From Bacteroidota bacterium (GTDB taxonomy: Bacteria; Bacteroidota; Bacteroidia; Flavobacteriales; Weeksellaceae), in NCBI GenBank assembly GCA_023460855.1, contig JAEWOS010000012.1, positions 36,011 to 100,010 of the forward strand: a stretch of 64,000 nucleotides of DNA, read 5' to 3'. A program made the translations under genes and the position numbers. This document shows positions 43,730 to 52,778 of this stretch, one piece after another (the first letter of the stretch is position 1; every line of letters begins with the position of its first letter). The notes under the pieces were generated by a model. That model saw only the letters and a program-made list of their open reading frames with translations, was not told where the DNA came from and did no database searches.

Positions 43730-44821
43730 ATGAGTAGCAATGTGAGAAAAATTATTCACGTAGATATGGATGCGTTTTACGCTTCTGTGGAGCAGCACGA
43801 TAATCCGGAGCTGCGCGGCAAACCTGTTTGCGTGGGCGGAGGCAAAAATGGAGTAGTTGCAGCCGCAAGCTATGAAGCCAGAAAATTTGGAATCAAATCT
43901 GCGATGCCGGGAAGACTGGCGCTCGAGAAATGTCCGCACCTTATTGTGGTGAAACCGCGGTTTCAGCGTTACCGCGAAATTTCGGAACAGATCCGGAAAA
44001 TTTTCCACGAATACACCGATCTGGTGGAACCGCTTTCCCTGGACGAAGCGTATCTCGATGTTACAGAAAACAAAAAAGGAATGGACAGCGCGAATGAAAT
44101 AGCGCGCGAAATCCGGCGCAAAATTTTTGAAACCACCGGACTCACTGCTTCCGCAGGAATTTCTGTAAATAAATTTCTCGCGAAAACAGCTTCCGATTTC
44201 CGCAAACCCAACGGGCAAAAAACCATTCATCCGTCCGAGATTGAGAAATTTATGGAGGAACTTCCGATAGAAAGATTTTACGGCATCGGAAAAGTGACCG
44301 CCAATAAAATGCACGAACTGCACATTTTCACGGGCTGGGATTTAAAGGAAAAATCAATTGAATATCTCGAAAACATCTTCGGAAAATCCGGAACGTACTA
44401 TTATAACGTAGTGCGCGGAATTCATCACAGTGAAGTAAAGCCACACCGTATCCGGAAAAGTGTGGGCGTGGAAGAAACCTATTTTCAGAATCTTCTGGAT
44501 GAACAGGAAGTGTACAGCCAGTTACAGGAAATTGCAGCAGAACTGGAACACCGCACCTCAGCAAAGGAAATAAAAGGAAAAACGCTTACGCTGAAAATTA
44601 AGTACCAAGATTTTTCGGTTTATACACGCAGCAGAACGCAGGACGAATTTTATACTGGCGCGGAAGATTTCTACCGAACTGCGCAACAACTGTGGCAGCT
44701 GAGACCTTATGACAGACCGATACGCCTTCTCGGCATTTCGCTATCAAACCTGAACACTACCGGGAAAAAGCAGGTTTCTGTGCAGCTCAAGATTCCGTTT
44801 CCTGATTTTAATGATGAATAA
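43730..44821 (+). CDS. dinB: DNA polymerase IV (Y-family)
   Basis: Low-fidelity polymerase for translesion synthesis. The 363-aa protein has the catalytic motifs HVDMDAFYASVEQ (residue about 10) and PLSLDEAYLDVTE (about 100), the steric-gate region Y of SMVQ-type DinB, the helix-hairpin-helix GIGKVTANKMHEL, and a C-terminal little-finger domain. It is intact and full length. No SOS-type operator could be recognised in the 72-bp divergent region. Confidence 0.94.
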   Translation: MSSNVRKIIHVDMDAFYASVEQHDNPELRGKPVCVGGGKNGVVAAASYEARKFGIKSAMPGRLALEKCPHLIVVKPRFQRYREISEQIRKIFHEYTDLVEPLSLDEAYLDVTENKKGMDSANEIAREIRRKIFETTGLTASAGISVNKFLAKTASDFRKPNGQKTIHPSEIEKFMEELPIERFYGIGKVTANKMHELHIFTGWDLKEKSIEYLENIFGKSGTYYYNVVRGIHHSEVKPHRIRKSVGVEETYFQNLLDEQEVYSQLQEIAAELEHRTSAKEIKGKTLTLKIKYQDFSVYTRSRTQDEFYTGAEDFYRTAQQLWQLRPYDRPIRLLGISLSNLNTTGKKQVSVQLKIPFPDFNDE

Positions 44822-44909
44822 GCACACCTGCTCACAGGAAATTTATGTAGAAATTCTGTAATTTCCGTAGTATCCTTTCAGCGTAATTTTGCAATCTTAT
44901 TTTAAAACT

Positions 44910-46385
44910 ATGAATCATACGCTGCTACAAAGCTTTCACTGGTATTCCGAAGGAAATGCAACTTTATACGATCACATCCGCGATACTTCGGACTGGCTTC
45001 TGGATCTGGGAATTACTTCTGTCTGGTTTCCGCCCGCTTACAAAGCTGCAGGTGGTGGTTATTCCGTAGGTTATGATCCTTATGATCTGTATGATCTCGG
45101 TGAATTTGATCAAAAAGGAACCACTGCTACAAAATACGGCACGAAGGAACAGTATCTCGATGCCTGTAAAACACTACAGAGCAAAGGAATTTCGGTGATG
45201 GCCGATATTGTGCTGAACCATAAAGCCGGCGGCGACGAAAAGGAAACTTTCCATGTGGTGAAAGTGGATGAACACGACCGTACCAAAACGATTTCCGAAG
45301 CTTTTGATATCGAAAGCTTTACCAAATTCACTTTTCCGGGAAGAAATCACAAATATTCGGACTTTGAGTGGAATTTCAACTGTTTTACAGCGGTTGATTT
45401 TGCAGAAGGACATGATCAGGGAGTCTACCGGATCATCAATGAGCATCAGGATGATTTTGAAGAAGTGATCGGCGCAGAAAAAGGGAATTACGATTTCCTG
45501 ATGCACAACGACATTAACCACGACAATCCTTTTGTACGTGCAGAACTGAACAAATGGGGTCTCTGGTACCATGAGCAGATTTATTTCGATGCGGTAAGGC
45601 TGGACGCCGTAAAGCATCAATCGCCACAGTTTTATAAGGAATGGCTGTTGCTGCTTCGGCAGAATTCGGAAAAAGACATTTTCGCGGTCGGTGAATACTG
45701 GGCTCCCGGACTTTTACCGCTCATGCTGGAGTATATAGAAGCTACAGAAGGCTGCATGAGCCTGTTCGATGCGTCGTTACAGCATAATTTTCATATGGCA
45801 TCCAAAGAAGGCGGCAATTATGATCTGCGAAAAATTCTTGATGCGAGCCTGGTTTCCGCACGGCCGGATTTAGCAGTGACGGTAGTTGCCAACCACGATA
45901 CGCAGCCTCTGCAACAGCTTGAAGCACCTGTAGAACCGTGGTTCAAACCGCTGGCGTATGCTTTGATTTTGTTACGCGAAGGCGGCTATCCGTGTATTTT
46001 TTATCCCGATCTGTACGGCGCAAGTTACTGGGACAAAGGAAACGACGGCAACGACCATGAAGTTTTCCTGAATAAGGTGGACGGCATTGAAGGATTACTG
46101 CACGCCAGAAAGAACAATGCGTACGGCATGCAGCGCGATTATTTCCACGATGCGCACTGTATCGGATGGACGCGCGAAGGCGACGGCGAACACAAAGGCT
46201 GTGCCGTGGTAATGAGTAATAAAGATGCATCAGAGATTTCAATGGAAATCGGGAAAGCATATGCGGGACAGATTTTCTATGATTCTTTGGGAAGATTTGA
46301 TCATAAAATTACCATCGATGAAAACGGCTGGGCAAATTTCGCAGCGCCCGCCGGAAATGTGAGTGTGTGGGTGGCGGAAGGATAA
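44910..46385 (+). CDS. GH13 alpha-amylase, cytoplasmic
   Basis: Hydrolyses internal alpha-1,4 bonds of starch, glycogen or maltodextrins. I start at the ATG at 44910 (MNHTLLQSFHWYSEG), the usual opening of GH13_5 liquefying amylases; the ATG seven codons upstream is not needed. No signal peptide is seen, so the enzyme is probably intracellular. The catalytic residues lie in YFDAVRLDAVKH (nucleophile Asp), AVGEYWAPG (acid/base Glu) and VVANHDTQP (Asp); ADIVLNHKAGGD is region I. The enzyme is 491 aa and complete. Confidence 0.92.
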   Translation: MNHTLLQSFHWYSEGNATLYDHIRDTSDWLLDLGITSVWFPPAYKAAGGGYSVGYDPYDLYDLGEFDQKGTTATKYGTKEQYLDACKTLQSKGISVMADIVLNHKAGGDEKETFHVVKVDEHDRTKTISEAFDIESFTKFTFPGRNHKYSDFEWNFNCFTAVDFAEGHDQGVYRIINEHQDDFEEVIGAEKGNYDFLMHNDINHDNPFVRAELNKWGLWYHEQIYFDAVRLDAVKHQSPQFYKEWLLLLRQNSEKDIFAVGEYWAPGLLPLMLEYIEATEGCMSLFDASLQHNFHMASKEGGNYDLRKILDASLVSARPDLAVTVVANHDTQPLQQLEAPVEPWFKPLAYALILLREGGYPCIFYPDLYGASYWDKGNDGNDHEVFLNKVDGIEGLLHARKNNAYGMQRDYFHDAHCIGWTREGDGEHKGCAVVMSNKDASEISMEIGKAYAGQIFYDSLGRFDHKITIDENGWANFAAPAGNVSVWVAEG

Positions 46386-46696
46386 GGAGTTTGGAGTGGT
46401 TTAGTGGTGTAATTTTTTAGTTAGTCCGTCATTGCGAGGAAGCAATCTGCTGATTAATTCACTGCTATTTCTTTGATTAGTTCTGTGGTTTAGTGGTGTA
46501 GTATTTTAGTCGGTTGGTCTATTAATTACAATCATCTTTAAAAAAAGTGTAAATATTTATCACCACACCGCGCCCCGGCTTGAGCGGAGCTCTTTTTGGG
46601 CGCAGGAACTGCGCGCAAAAAAGCGGGAGCGGAAGACGGATACAGGCGCCCCAAATAAAAATGCCTCAATTATTCATATTGTTTTTAAAAAATAAT
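46386..46696. other. Intergenic region with dispersed repeats
   Basis: About 310 bp between the amylase and tuf with no gene. It holds GGTTTAGTGGTGTA units (about 46398 and 46487), a CGTCATTGCGAGGAAGCAAT-type short repeat (46428-46447), and the GC-rich hairpin element listed separately. Confidence 0.65.
46566..46653. repeat. GC-rich palindromic intergenic element
   Basis: An 88-bp GC-rich island in AT-rich DNA. GCGCCCC near the left end and GGCGCCCC near the right are inversely related. The centre, TTTTTGGGCGCAG-GAA-CTGCGCGCAAAAA, is an almost perfect hairpin with one mismatch. Elements of this sort recur across genomes of this group, as far as I recall; the copy number here is not visible. 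Confidence 0.65.
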
Positions 46697-46704
46697 TATA
46701 TTTG
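46697..46704 (+). promoter_or_regulatory. -7 box of tuf promoter
   Basis: TATATTTG, a perfect TAnnTTTG element 50 bp before the tuf ATG. A TTG 15 bp upstream (46679-46681) is closer than the usual 19-20 bp. Confidence 0.5.
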
Positions 46705-46753
46705 CAGTCTGAAAAAAGTGAAATACAATTAACTATATTAAATAATTTAAATC

Positions 46754-47941
46754 ATGGCAAAGGAAACGTTTAATCGTAACAAACCGCACTTGAACATTGG
46801 TACCATCGGTCACGTTGACCATGGTAAAACTACGCTTACTGCAGCTATCTCTAAAGTACTGGCTGACAAAGGTCTGGCAGAAAAGAAAGATTTCTCTGCA
46901 ATTGACTCTGCACCGGAGGAAAAAGAAAGAGGTATCACCATCAACACTGCTCACATTGAGTATGAAACTGAGAATAGACACTACGCTCACGTAGACTGTC
47001 CTGGTCACGCCGACTATGTTAAGAACATGGTAACAGGTGCTGCTCAGATGGACGGAGCGATCCTGGTTTGTGCTGCTACCGACGGACCAATGCCTCAGAC
47101 AAGAGAGCACATCCTTCTTTGCCGTCAGGTAAACGTACCAAGAGTGGTAGTTTTCATGAACAAAGTAGACATGGTAGATGATGCTGAGCTTCTTGAGCTT
47201 GTTGAGCTTGAACTTAGAGATCTTCTTTCTTCTTACGAATATGACGGAGACAACTCTCCGGTAATCCAGGGATCAGCTCTTGGTGCTTTGAACGGTGAAC
47301 CAAAATGGGTTGCTACTGTAGAAGAACTGATGGAAGCTGTTGACACATGGATCGAACTTCCTGTAAGAGATCAGGATAAGCCATTCCTTATGCCAATTGA
47401 AGACGTATTCTCTATTACAGGTAGAGGTACTGTAGCAACAGGACGTATTGAAGCTGGTGTTATCAACTCCGGTGAAGGTGTAGACATCGTTGGTATGGGT
47501 GAAGAAAAACTTACTTCTACTGTAACAGGTGTTGAAATGTTCCGTAAGATCCTTGACAGAGGCGAAGCTGGTGATAACGTAGGTCTGCTTTTGAGAGGTA
47601 TTGAAAAAACCGACATCAGAAGAGGTATGGTTATCGCTAAGACAGGTTCTGTGAAGCCACACAAAAAATTCAAGGCTGAGGTTTATATCCTTTCTAAAGA
47701 AGAAGGAGGACGCCACACGCCATTCCACAACAAGTACCGTCCACAGTTCTACGTAAGAACTACTGACGTTACAGGTGAGATCTTCCTTCCTGAAGGTGTA
47801 GAAATGGTAATGCCTGGTGATAACCTTACAATCGAGGTAGAACTGCTTCAGCCAATCGCTCTTAACGTAGGTCTTAGATTTGCGATCAGAGAAGGTGGTA
47901 GAACAGTAGGTGCAGGACAGGTAACTGAAATCCTGGACTAA
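46754..47941 (+). CDS. tuf: Elongation factor Tu
   Basis: Delivers aminoacyl-tRNA to the ribosome. The 395-aa GTPase has the P-loop GHVDHGKTT, the switch motifs RGITINTAHIEYE and DCPGHADYVKNM, the NKVD motif FMNKVDMVD, and domains 2 and 3 complete (GTVATGRIEAG; the C-terminal AIREGGRTVGAGQV). Codon use is strongly biased and the region is G+C richer than its upstream neighbours, as expected of a highly expressed gene. It heads the usual tuf-tRNA-Trp-secE-nusG series. Confidence 0.98.
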   Translation: MAKETFNRNKPHLNIGTIGHVDHGKTTLTAAISKVLADKGLAEKKDFSAIDSAPEEKERGITINTAHIEYETENRHYAHVDCPGHADYVKNMVTGAAQMDGAILVCAATDGPMPQTREHILLCRQVNVPRVVVFMNKVDMVDDAELLELVELELRDLLSSYEYDGDNSPVIQGSALGALNGEPKWVATVEELMEAVDTWIELPVRDQDKPFLMPIEDVFSITGRGTVATGRIEAGVINSGEGVDIVGMGEEKLTSTVTGVEMFRKILDRGEAGDNVGLLLRGIEKTDIRRGMVIAKTGSVKPHKKFKAEVYILSKEEGGRHTPFHNKYRPQFYVRTTDVTGEIFLPEGVEMVMPGDNLTIEVELLQPIALNVGLRFAIREGGRTVGAGQVTEILD

Positions 47942-47960
47942 TCATCTCCAAATAAATAAA

Positions 47961-47989
47961 GTTCCGTAGGGAAACTTGCGGAACTTTTT
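47961..47989 (+). terminator. Probable terminator of tuf
   Basis: GTTCCG (47961-47966) pairs with CGGAAC (47979-47984), followed by TTTTT. It lies between the tuf stop and tRNA-Trp and may only partly stop transcription into the tRNA and secE. Confidence 0.7.
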
Positions 47990-47994
47990 AATCT

Positions 47995-48065
47995 ACGGGC
48001 ATCGTCCAATGGTAGGATACCGGTCTCCAAAACCGTTGATCTGGGTTCGAATCCTAGTGCCCGTG
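47995..48065 (+). tRNA. tRNA-Trp (anticodon CCA)
   Basis: The 71-nt cloverleaf has an acceptor stem ACGGGCA / TGCCCGT, D-arm GTCC...GGAT, anticodon loop CTCCAAA with anticodon CCA, and T-arm CTGGG-TTCGAAT-CCTAG. The discriminator is G and CCA is not encoded (GCAAAA follows). Its position between tuf and secE is the usual one in Bacteroidota. Confidence 0.95.
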
Positions 48066-48078
48066 CAAAATAAAACAC

Positions 48079-48282
48079 ATGAGCTTAGCAAGTTTTATCA
48101 AAGGTTCATATACAGAATTTAAAGACAAGGTTGAATGGCCAAAATGGCCGGAGCTGCAGTCTTCTACCATCGTTGTTACAATTGCAACGGTGCTTCTGGC
48201 GCTGGTTACATTCGGTGTTGATGAACTTTTCTCTAAAGCAATCAGAAATATTATTTCGCTGCTAGTCGGCATGTTCAGTTAA
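48079..48282 (+). CDS. secE: Preprotein translocase subunit SecE
   Basis: Small essential subunit of the SecYEG channel. The 67-aa protein has the conserved FIKGSYTEFKDKVEWPKWPE amphipathic segment and one membrane helix (TIVVTIATVLLALVTFGVDEL). It lies between tRNA-Trp and nusG, the standard position. Confidence 0.92.
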   Translation: MSLASFIKGSYTEFKDKVEWPKWPELQSSTIVVTIATVLLALVTFGVDELFSKAIRNIISLLVGMFS

Positions 48283-48307
48283 TCAAAATTTATTTTCCAG
48301 CAGTATA

Positions 48308-48850
48308 ATGAGCGAATTGAAATGGTATGTGCTGAAGTCAATCAGCGGACAGGAAAATAAGGTGAAAAACTACATCGAAAACGAGATGAAAAGACTCGGT
48401 TTCGAAGAACACGTGACGCAGGTGGTGATTCCTATGGAAAAGGTAATCGTACTGCGCAACGGCAAAAAAGTTCCTAAAGAAAGACCTTATTATCCGGGTT
48501 ACCTGATGGTTGAGGCCAATCTGATGGGAGAAATTCCGCACATCATTAAAAATATTCCGGGGGTTATTTCCTTTCTGAGTTTAACGAAAGGCGGAGATCC
48601 TGTTCCGATGAGAAAATCTGAAGTGAACAGAATGCTTGGACGCATGGATGAACTTTCCGAGTTCCCGACAGAAATGGAAATTCCGTATGTGGTTGGAGAA
48701 AGCGTAAAAGTAATCGACGGCCCTTTCAACGGGTTCAACGGTACTGTGGAAAAAATTCTGGAAGACAAGAAAAAACTTGAGGTTTCTGTACTGATCTTCG
48801 GAAGAAAAACCCCGATGGAACTTAGTTTCATGCAGGTGGAGAAAGTTTAA
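48308..48850 (+). CDS. nusG: Transcription termination/antitermination factor NusG
   Basis: Binds RNA polymerase and modulates elongation. The 180-aa protein has the NGN domain (LKWYVLKSISGQENKVKNYI; ERPYYPGYLMVEANL; VISFLSLTKGGDPVPMRKSE) and a KOW domain (GESVKVIDGPFNGFNGTVEK). It is the last gene of its cluster here: a strong terminator follows at once, and rplK, the usual next gene, is 6.2 kb away. Confidence 0.95.
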   Translation: MSELKWYVLKSISGQENKVKNYIENEMKRLGFEEHVTQVVIPMEKVIVLRNGKKVPKERPYYPGYLMVEANLMGEIPHIIKNIPGVISFLSLTKGGDPVPMRKSEVNRMLGRMDELSEFPTEMEIPYVVGESVKVIDGPFNGFNGTVEKILEDKKKLEVSVLIFGRKTPMELSFMQVEKV

Positions 48851-48869
48851 ACACCCAATAAATTTATTG

Positions 48870-48895
48870 AGCTGCACTTTGTTGCAGCTTTTTTT
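48870..48895 (+). terminator. Rho-independent terminator after nusG
   Basis: AGCTGCA (48870-48876) pairs with TGCAGCT (48883-48889) around a 6-nt loop, followed by seven T. It separates nusG from the two-component genes. Confidence 0.88.
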
Positions 48896-48937
48896 ATGCT
48901 GAAAATTCGGCAAACATTTTTTACTACATTTATTCGG

Positions 48938-50647
48938 ATGAAGCGCCAACTGCTACTTTTACTGTTCTTTTTCGCTTTCACAAGTACTGCCGGCCAAAAA
49001 ACGGCAAAAGAAGACCACGCGGAACAGTTGCTGGACAGCATGATGATGCGCATGAAAAAAATGGAGGTGGTAGCCTATGTAGATAATTATCTCCTGACCC
49101 ATGAAATGCCGCCCCAAAAACAAGCCAATATTTTAAGCTTCAAAATTGCCGCACTCACAGAATTAAATCTGTTCAGCGAAGCGCTGCGGATATCTGACCC
49201 GATACTTCGTGCACAGGATGTGAAGCCTGAAACACTGGCGAGAATTTATCTGAAAAAGGCCGAAGGTTATGAAGTGCTGGAAGATTTCAAGCAGGCTGCC
49301 CAAAACCTGGACCTCGCGCGCGAACAGATTGATGCGAATCCGGGCCTGAAACGTCAGTTTTATACCAACTGGCTGGTGCGAAAAGCATCGCTGATCCGTA
49401 TGACTGATCCGGAACAGAATTACGAACCCTTAATTGACGAAGCAATTGTCTACGGCACAAAAGTAAACGACACATACAATGTAGCACTTGCAAATCTGCT
49501 GAAGGGCTTTTCCATATTTCACAAAGATCTTCCGGGAACCCTGAAATGTTTCTCCTATCTGTACCGGCACGCAAAAAAAACCAATTCTGCAGAAATGACT
49601 GCCAACATGCAGCTTAACATTGCAAATGCATATGAAGTGTACAACCACAGGGATCTTGCCAGGAAATACGTAGATTCTGCGGTATGGAACGCAAAGAAGG
49701 GCTCTGATCTTTCGATAAGATCTTGGGCATTTGAAGAGAAAGCGAAATATGCGCAGCGCGAAAACATGCTGGATTCCGCGCTGTACTATTATAAAGCGCA
49801 TAAGGAAGCCGAGGAAGCGTATAATTTTGCACAGAAGCAAATATCGGTGAAGGAAATAGATGCTCATCTGGCTATCGTGCAGGAAACATTAAAGAATGAA
49901 AAGCGCGAAAAAGTATGGCTCAGGATTATTTTTGCCGTTTTCGGAGTCGATATATCACTGCTTGTGTTTGCAAGATTTTTATACAGCAGCCGCGAGAAAA
50001 TTAAACGGCAAAACGAACAGATTGCAGAGGATGCTGCTCAGCTTTCAAAACTGGTGGACGAAAAATCTTTCCTGGTGAAAGAACTGAACCACCGGGTGAA
50101 GAACAACTTAGCTATAATCCTGAGCCTGATCGATTTACAGTCGGATGAAATCACAGATCCGAATGCGAGGATGAAATTTAACCAGCTTCACAACAGGGTT
50201 GAAACAATCGCTATGGCGCACAAGCTCTATTCCTACGGTTCAAACGAAGAAGAAAATATACGTATTGATCTGGAGCAGTATTTCACCGCTATTTTGGAAA
50301 GCCACAGCATTTCGAGTCCACGACCTTTTTCTTTCCATTTGGAAAGTGTGCAAGCGGAACTTTCAATGGATTCCGTTATTCCGCTCGGAATGGTAATCAA
50401 CGAACTAATAACGAATACGCTGAAACATGCAGAACCAACTGCAGAAGAACCTTTAGAAATTAATCTCACTGTTTCGGATTCGTCAACAGGCAAAACAATC
50501 ATTTACCACGATAACGGCACCCGATATTTTTCCAGAAAAAGCGAAGGTTCATTTGGTACCTTTGTGATAGAAGCTATGATTTCCCAAATCGGCGCAACCT
50601 TTCAAAGAAATAATTCCACCTACACTATTTACTTACCGCATGCATAA
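48938..50647 (+). CDS. TPR-containing sensor histidine kinase (HisKA_2 type)
   Basis: The ATG at 48938 gives a 569-aa protein with a signal peptide (QLLLLLFFFAFTSTAGQ); the ATG at 48896 would bury it. The sensor half (about 30-330) is periplasmic and TPR-like (SEALRISDPILRAQDVKP; ARIYLKKAEGYEVLEDFKQA). A membrane helix (VWLRIIFAVFGVDISLLVFARF) and a kinase half follow, with the HisKA_2 box LVKELNHRVKNNLAIILSLI (phospho-His) and N-box IPLGMVINELITNTLKHAEP. The ATP lid is compact. The gene overlaps the response regulator by 8 bp, so they work as a pair. Confidence 0.87.
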   Translation: MKRQLLLLLFFFAFTSTAGQKTAKEDHAEQLLDSMMMRMKKMEVVAYVDNYLLTHEMPPQKQANILSFKIAALTELNLFSEALRISDPILRAQDVKPETLARIYLKKAEGYEVLEDFKQAAQNLDLAREQIDANPGLKRQFYTNWLVRKASLIRMTDPEQNYEPLIDEAIVYGTKVNDTYNVALANLLKGFSIFHKDLPGTLKCFSYLYRHAKKTNSAEMTANMQLNIANAYEVYNHRDLARKYVDSAVWNAKKGSDLSIRSWAFEEKAKYAQRENMLDSALYYYKAHKEAEEAYNFAQKQISVKEIDAHLAIVQETLKNEKREKVWLRIIFAVFGVDISLLVFARFLYSSREKIKRQNEQIAEDAAQLSKLVDEKSFLVKELNHRVKNNLAIILSLIDLQSDEITDPNARMKFNQLHNRVETIAMAHKLYSYGSNEEENIRIDLEQYFTAILESHSISSPRPFSFHLESVQAELSMDSVIPLGMVINELITNTLKHAEPTAEEPLEINLTVSDSSTGKTIIYHDNGTRYFSRKSEGSFGTFVIEAMISQIGATFQRNNSTYTIYLPHA

Positions 50648-51299
50648 TCTGCCCAAAATACTCATTGTTGAAGATGAACAGCTCATTGCGCAATCAATAA
50701 AAAAAATGGTTGAGGAAAAATATGCGGTACTGGAAATTGTACCTTCCTTCCCAAGAGCGATTAAAGCCATAGAAGATGAAAAGCCGGCAGCGGTATTGAT
50801 AGATATCACATTACAGGGAGAAAAGAACGGGCTGGATCTTGCCGAATATATTCGCGACAAATACCATATTCCTTACCTGTTTCTAACAGCAAACTCGGGC
50901 CCGGCAATCCTGAGCAGAATCGTGGCGCTGAAACCAAAGGGATATCTCGTAAAGCCCGTACAGAAAGTAAACCTGATTACTGCTCTGGATCTGCTATTTG
51001 CTGAAAAGGAAGACACCGCAATATTTATAAAAGCCGGTGCACAAAGCCACAGAATTTTTCTCGATAATCTGCTTTATGCGGAGAGTGACCATGTGTATGT
51101 AAAACTCTTCTTCATGCACGGAAAAACTTTATTGCTAAGATTGTCATTGCAAAATTTAATTGAGCAGCTTCCCGCCGGAGCACTGTTGCGTATAAGCCGC
51201 AGCGCGGCGGTGAACCCTGCCCAGATTACATCAAAAGGAAAAAAAATGCTTCAGATACAGGAAAAATCCTTCAGGATTTCTCCCAACTTCCCGATCTAA
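50640..51299 (+). CDS. LytTR-type response regulator
   Basis: The 219-aa protein has a receiver with EDEQLIAQS, the phosphoacceptor Asp in AAVLIDITLQG (about residue 57), a T/S in TANS and Lys in LVKPV. It is followed by a LytTR DNA-binding domain (IFIKAGAQSHRIFLDNLLYA ... LRISRSAAVNPAQITS). LytTR regulators bind two 9-bp direct repeats about one or two helical turns apart. Such a repeat pair lies 93 bp past the stop, and again 2 kb further on. Confidence 0.9.
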   Translation: MHNLPKILIVEDEQLIAQSIKKMVEEKYAVLEIVPSFPRAIKAIEDEKPAAVLIDITLQGEKNGLDLAEYIRDKYHIPYLFLTANSGPAILSRIVALKPKGYLVKPVQKVNLITALDLLFAEKEDTAIFIKAGAQSHRIFLDNLLYAESDHVYVKLFFMHGKTLLLRLSLQNLIEQLPAGALLRISRSAAVNPAQITSKGKKMLQIQEKSFRISPNFPI

Positions 51300-51391
51300 T
51301 TTCCGGCTGCGGATCTGTTTCCAGAACATTTTTTGATATTTCTTTAAGCGATACACAGCGAGAGGATCGAGTCTTTTCGGGATTCACAATG

Positions 51392-51421
51392 TTCAGAACA
51401 TATTATTATACTTTCAGAACA
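51392..51421 (+). promoter_or_regulatory. LytTR-type direct repeat, site 1
   Basis: TTCAGAACA at 51392-51400 is repeated exactly at 51413-51421, 21 bp apart (two helical turns). The second half begins exactly 37 bp before the -7 box at 51450. This matches the geometry of site 2 base for base. Confidence 0.75.
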
Positions 51422-51449
51422 AATTATTATACAATTTTCATTTAAAATT

Positions 51450-51457
51450 TAGTTTTG
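51450..51457 (+). promoter_or_regulatory. -7 box of the secreted-protein operon
   Basis: TAGTTTTG, a perfect TAnnTTTG element, with no TTTG -33 box. The direct repeats sit in place of the -33 region, as expected for an activator-dependent promoter. The leader would be about 29 nt. Confidence 0.65.
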
Positions 51458-51491
51458 TGCCAGAATTTTCGAATTCAAAAAAAACTAAAAA

Positions 51492-52121
51492 ATGAAAAAA
51501 ATATTACTTCCTGCCGTATGTATTTCGGCATTATTCCACGCGCAAAGCAATCGGGTGGGCATTAATACCACCACCCCGGAAAAAGAACTGCATGTTAACG
51601 GCACCATGAAAACCAAAGGAATTGTTCTGGACAATAATTTTGAAGTTTTAGGTGCTGCTGAAAACTACAACTTTATCATAAAATCGCCCGCGCCGAATAA
51701 TAAAATTACATCGTACAACGAAACATTTTTACCTACAAGTCCGGCACCGATAAACATGATTCAGTTTAAAATTACCTGTGATACGGACGACAATGACTGG
51801 GTAAATGAATTTGATACTCAGATCAATGCGGGCAAATTTCTGGTAGTCATCGCCTCATACGGATATACGCTTCCTACGAGCATGGGTGCCAGTTCTACAA
51901 CCACCCCTATTCCACAAATTTATGCTCATACAGACAATAATTCAGCGACGTGGAAAATAAAGGCTGATTATCAAAGTTCTACACCGACAAGTACTACAAC
52001 ACCAGGCGTCTGGACATTAAATCTGATCGTTTTTGACCGCGCCTATACCGCACAGTTTGACCCTGTTATTAATATGAACGGCAACGGGACTGGAGCTGCA
52101 GTTACAGCCTTAATACAATAG
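51492..52121 (+). CDS. Secreted protein, paralogue 1 of 3
   Basis: The function is not recognised. The 209-aa protein has a signal peptide (ILLPAVCISALFHAQ) and then RVGINTTTPEKELHVNGTMK, the start of a module repeated in all three paralogues and found at the front of many exported Bacteroidota proteins resembling phage tail-fibre or adhesin tips. The rest is beta-rich with many Thr/Ser. It is the first gene after the LytTR-type site and promoter, so probably induced by the adjacent kinase/regulator pair. There is no C-terminal type IX sorting signal. Confidence 0.7.
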   Translation: MKKILLPAVCISALFHAQSNRVGINTTTPEKELHVNGTMKTKGIVLDNNFEVLGAAENYNFIIKSPAPNNKITSYNETFLPTSPAPINMIQFKITCDTDDNDWVNEFDTQINAGKFLVVIASYGYTLPTSMGASSTTTPIPQIYAHTDNNSATWKIKADYQSSTPTSTTTPGVWTLNLIVFDRAYTAQFDPVINMNGNGTGAAVTALIQ

Positions 52122-52131
52122 AAAATCCCAA

Positions 52132-52767
52132 ATGAAAAAAATATTTTTACCCTTACTGATTATCTCTGCCTCATTTCTGAGCGCACAGGTAGGAATAAAA
52201 ACCGTAACACCACGGGATGCGCTGGATGTAAACGGAGATATCCTGGTGGAAAAACATCTGGTTGACGAACTGGCGGAAAATGCGGCGGGAAATATGAGAA
52301 TTCTGGTACGTTCTATAGATTCAGTGCCGGTCGGCAAAATTAAAACTCTTGATGTTGATGTAAGAAACGTCGGGCCGGTTAACAAGTACACAGCAATAAT
52401 TGAAAATGTAAACGACGACACGGTGGTTAATCTGGTAACCAATCTTCCCCGCGACAAATATCTGGTTGCTATTACCGATGCAAATTTTTCCGGGGCCGTT
52501 TCCAGCCAGAACAGTAACGGAACGTACGGATCATTTACAACGGAAGTTACGACAGTAAACCGCGGGGGTACAAATTATAATGCTGTTAACCTGGATTTTA
52601 AAGGTGCCGGAACTATAAATAATAATAACGGAACCTGGACGATTAGTCTACTGGTGTACGAAAAAGAACTTCTGAAAGACTGGGGCACGGTAAACGGCAG
52701 CGTCGATTCAGGCGCAAATCCAGTTTATAGTGGTGTATCATCAGGTACGCCTGCCGGATTAAAATAA
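52132..52767 (+). CDS. Secreted protein, paralogue 2 of 3
   Basis: The 211-aa protein has a signal peptide (IFLPLLIISASFLSAQ) and VGIKTVTPRDALDVNGDILV, the same opening module as its neighbours. It has the conserved 'KYLVAITDANFSG' strand in place of KFLVVIASYGY of paralogue 1, so the whole fold is probably shared. It follows 10 bp after paralogue 1 in the same transcript. The function is unknown. Confidence 0.7.
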   Translation: MKKIFLPLLIISASFLSAQVGIKTVTPRDALDVNGDILVEKHLVDELAENAAGNMRILVRSIDSVPVGKIKTLDVDVRNVGPVNKYTAIIENVNDDTVVNLVTNLPRDKYLVAITDANFSGAVSSQNSNGTYGSFTTEVTTVNRGGTNYNAVNLDFKGAGTINNNNGTWTISLLVYEKELLKDWGTVNGSVDSGANPVYSGVSSGTPAGLK

Positions 52768-52778
52768 AAAAATACCAA

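Noticed and set aside
43697..44323. A 208-codon minus-strand frame opposite dinB
   Set aside because: dinB is certain from its catalytic motifs; the antisense frame is compositionally a shadow.
51319..51328. A third LytTR half-site (TTCCAGAACA)
   Set aside because: It has an extra base and no partner 21 bp away.
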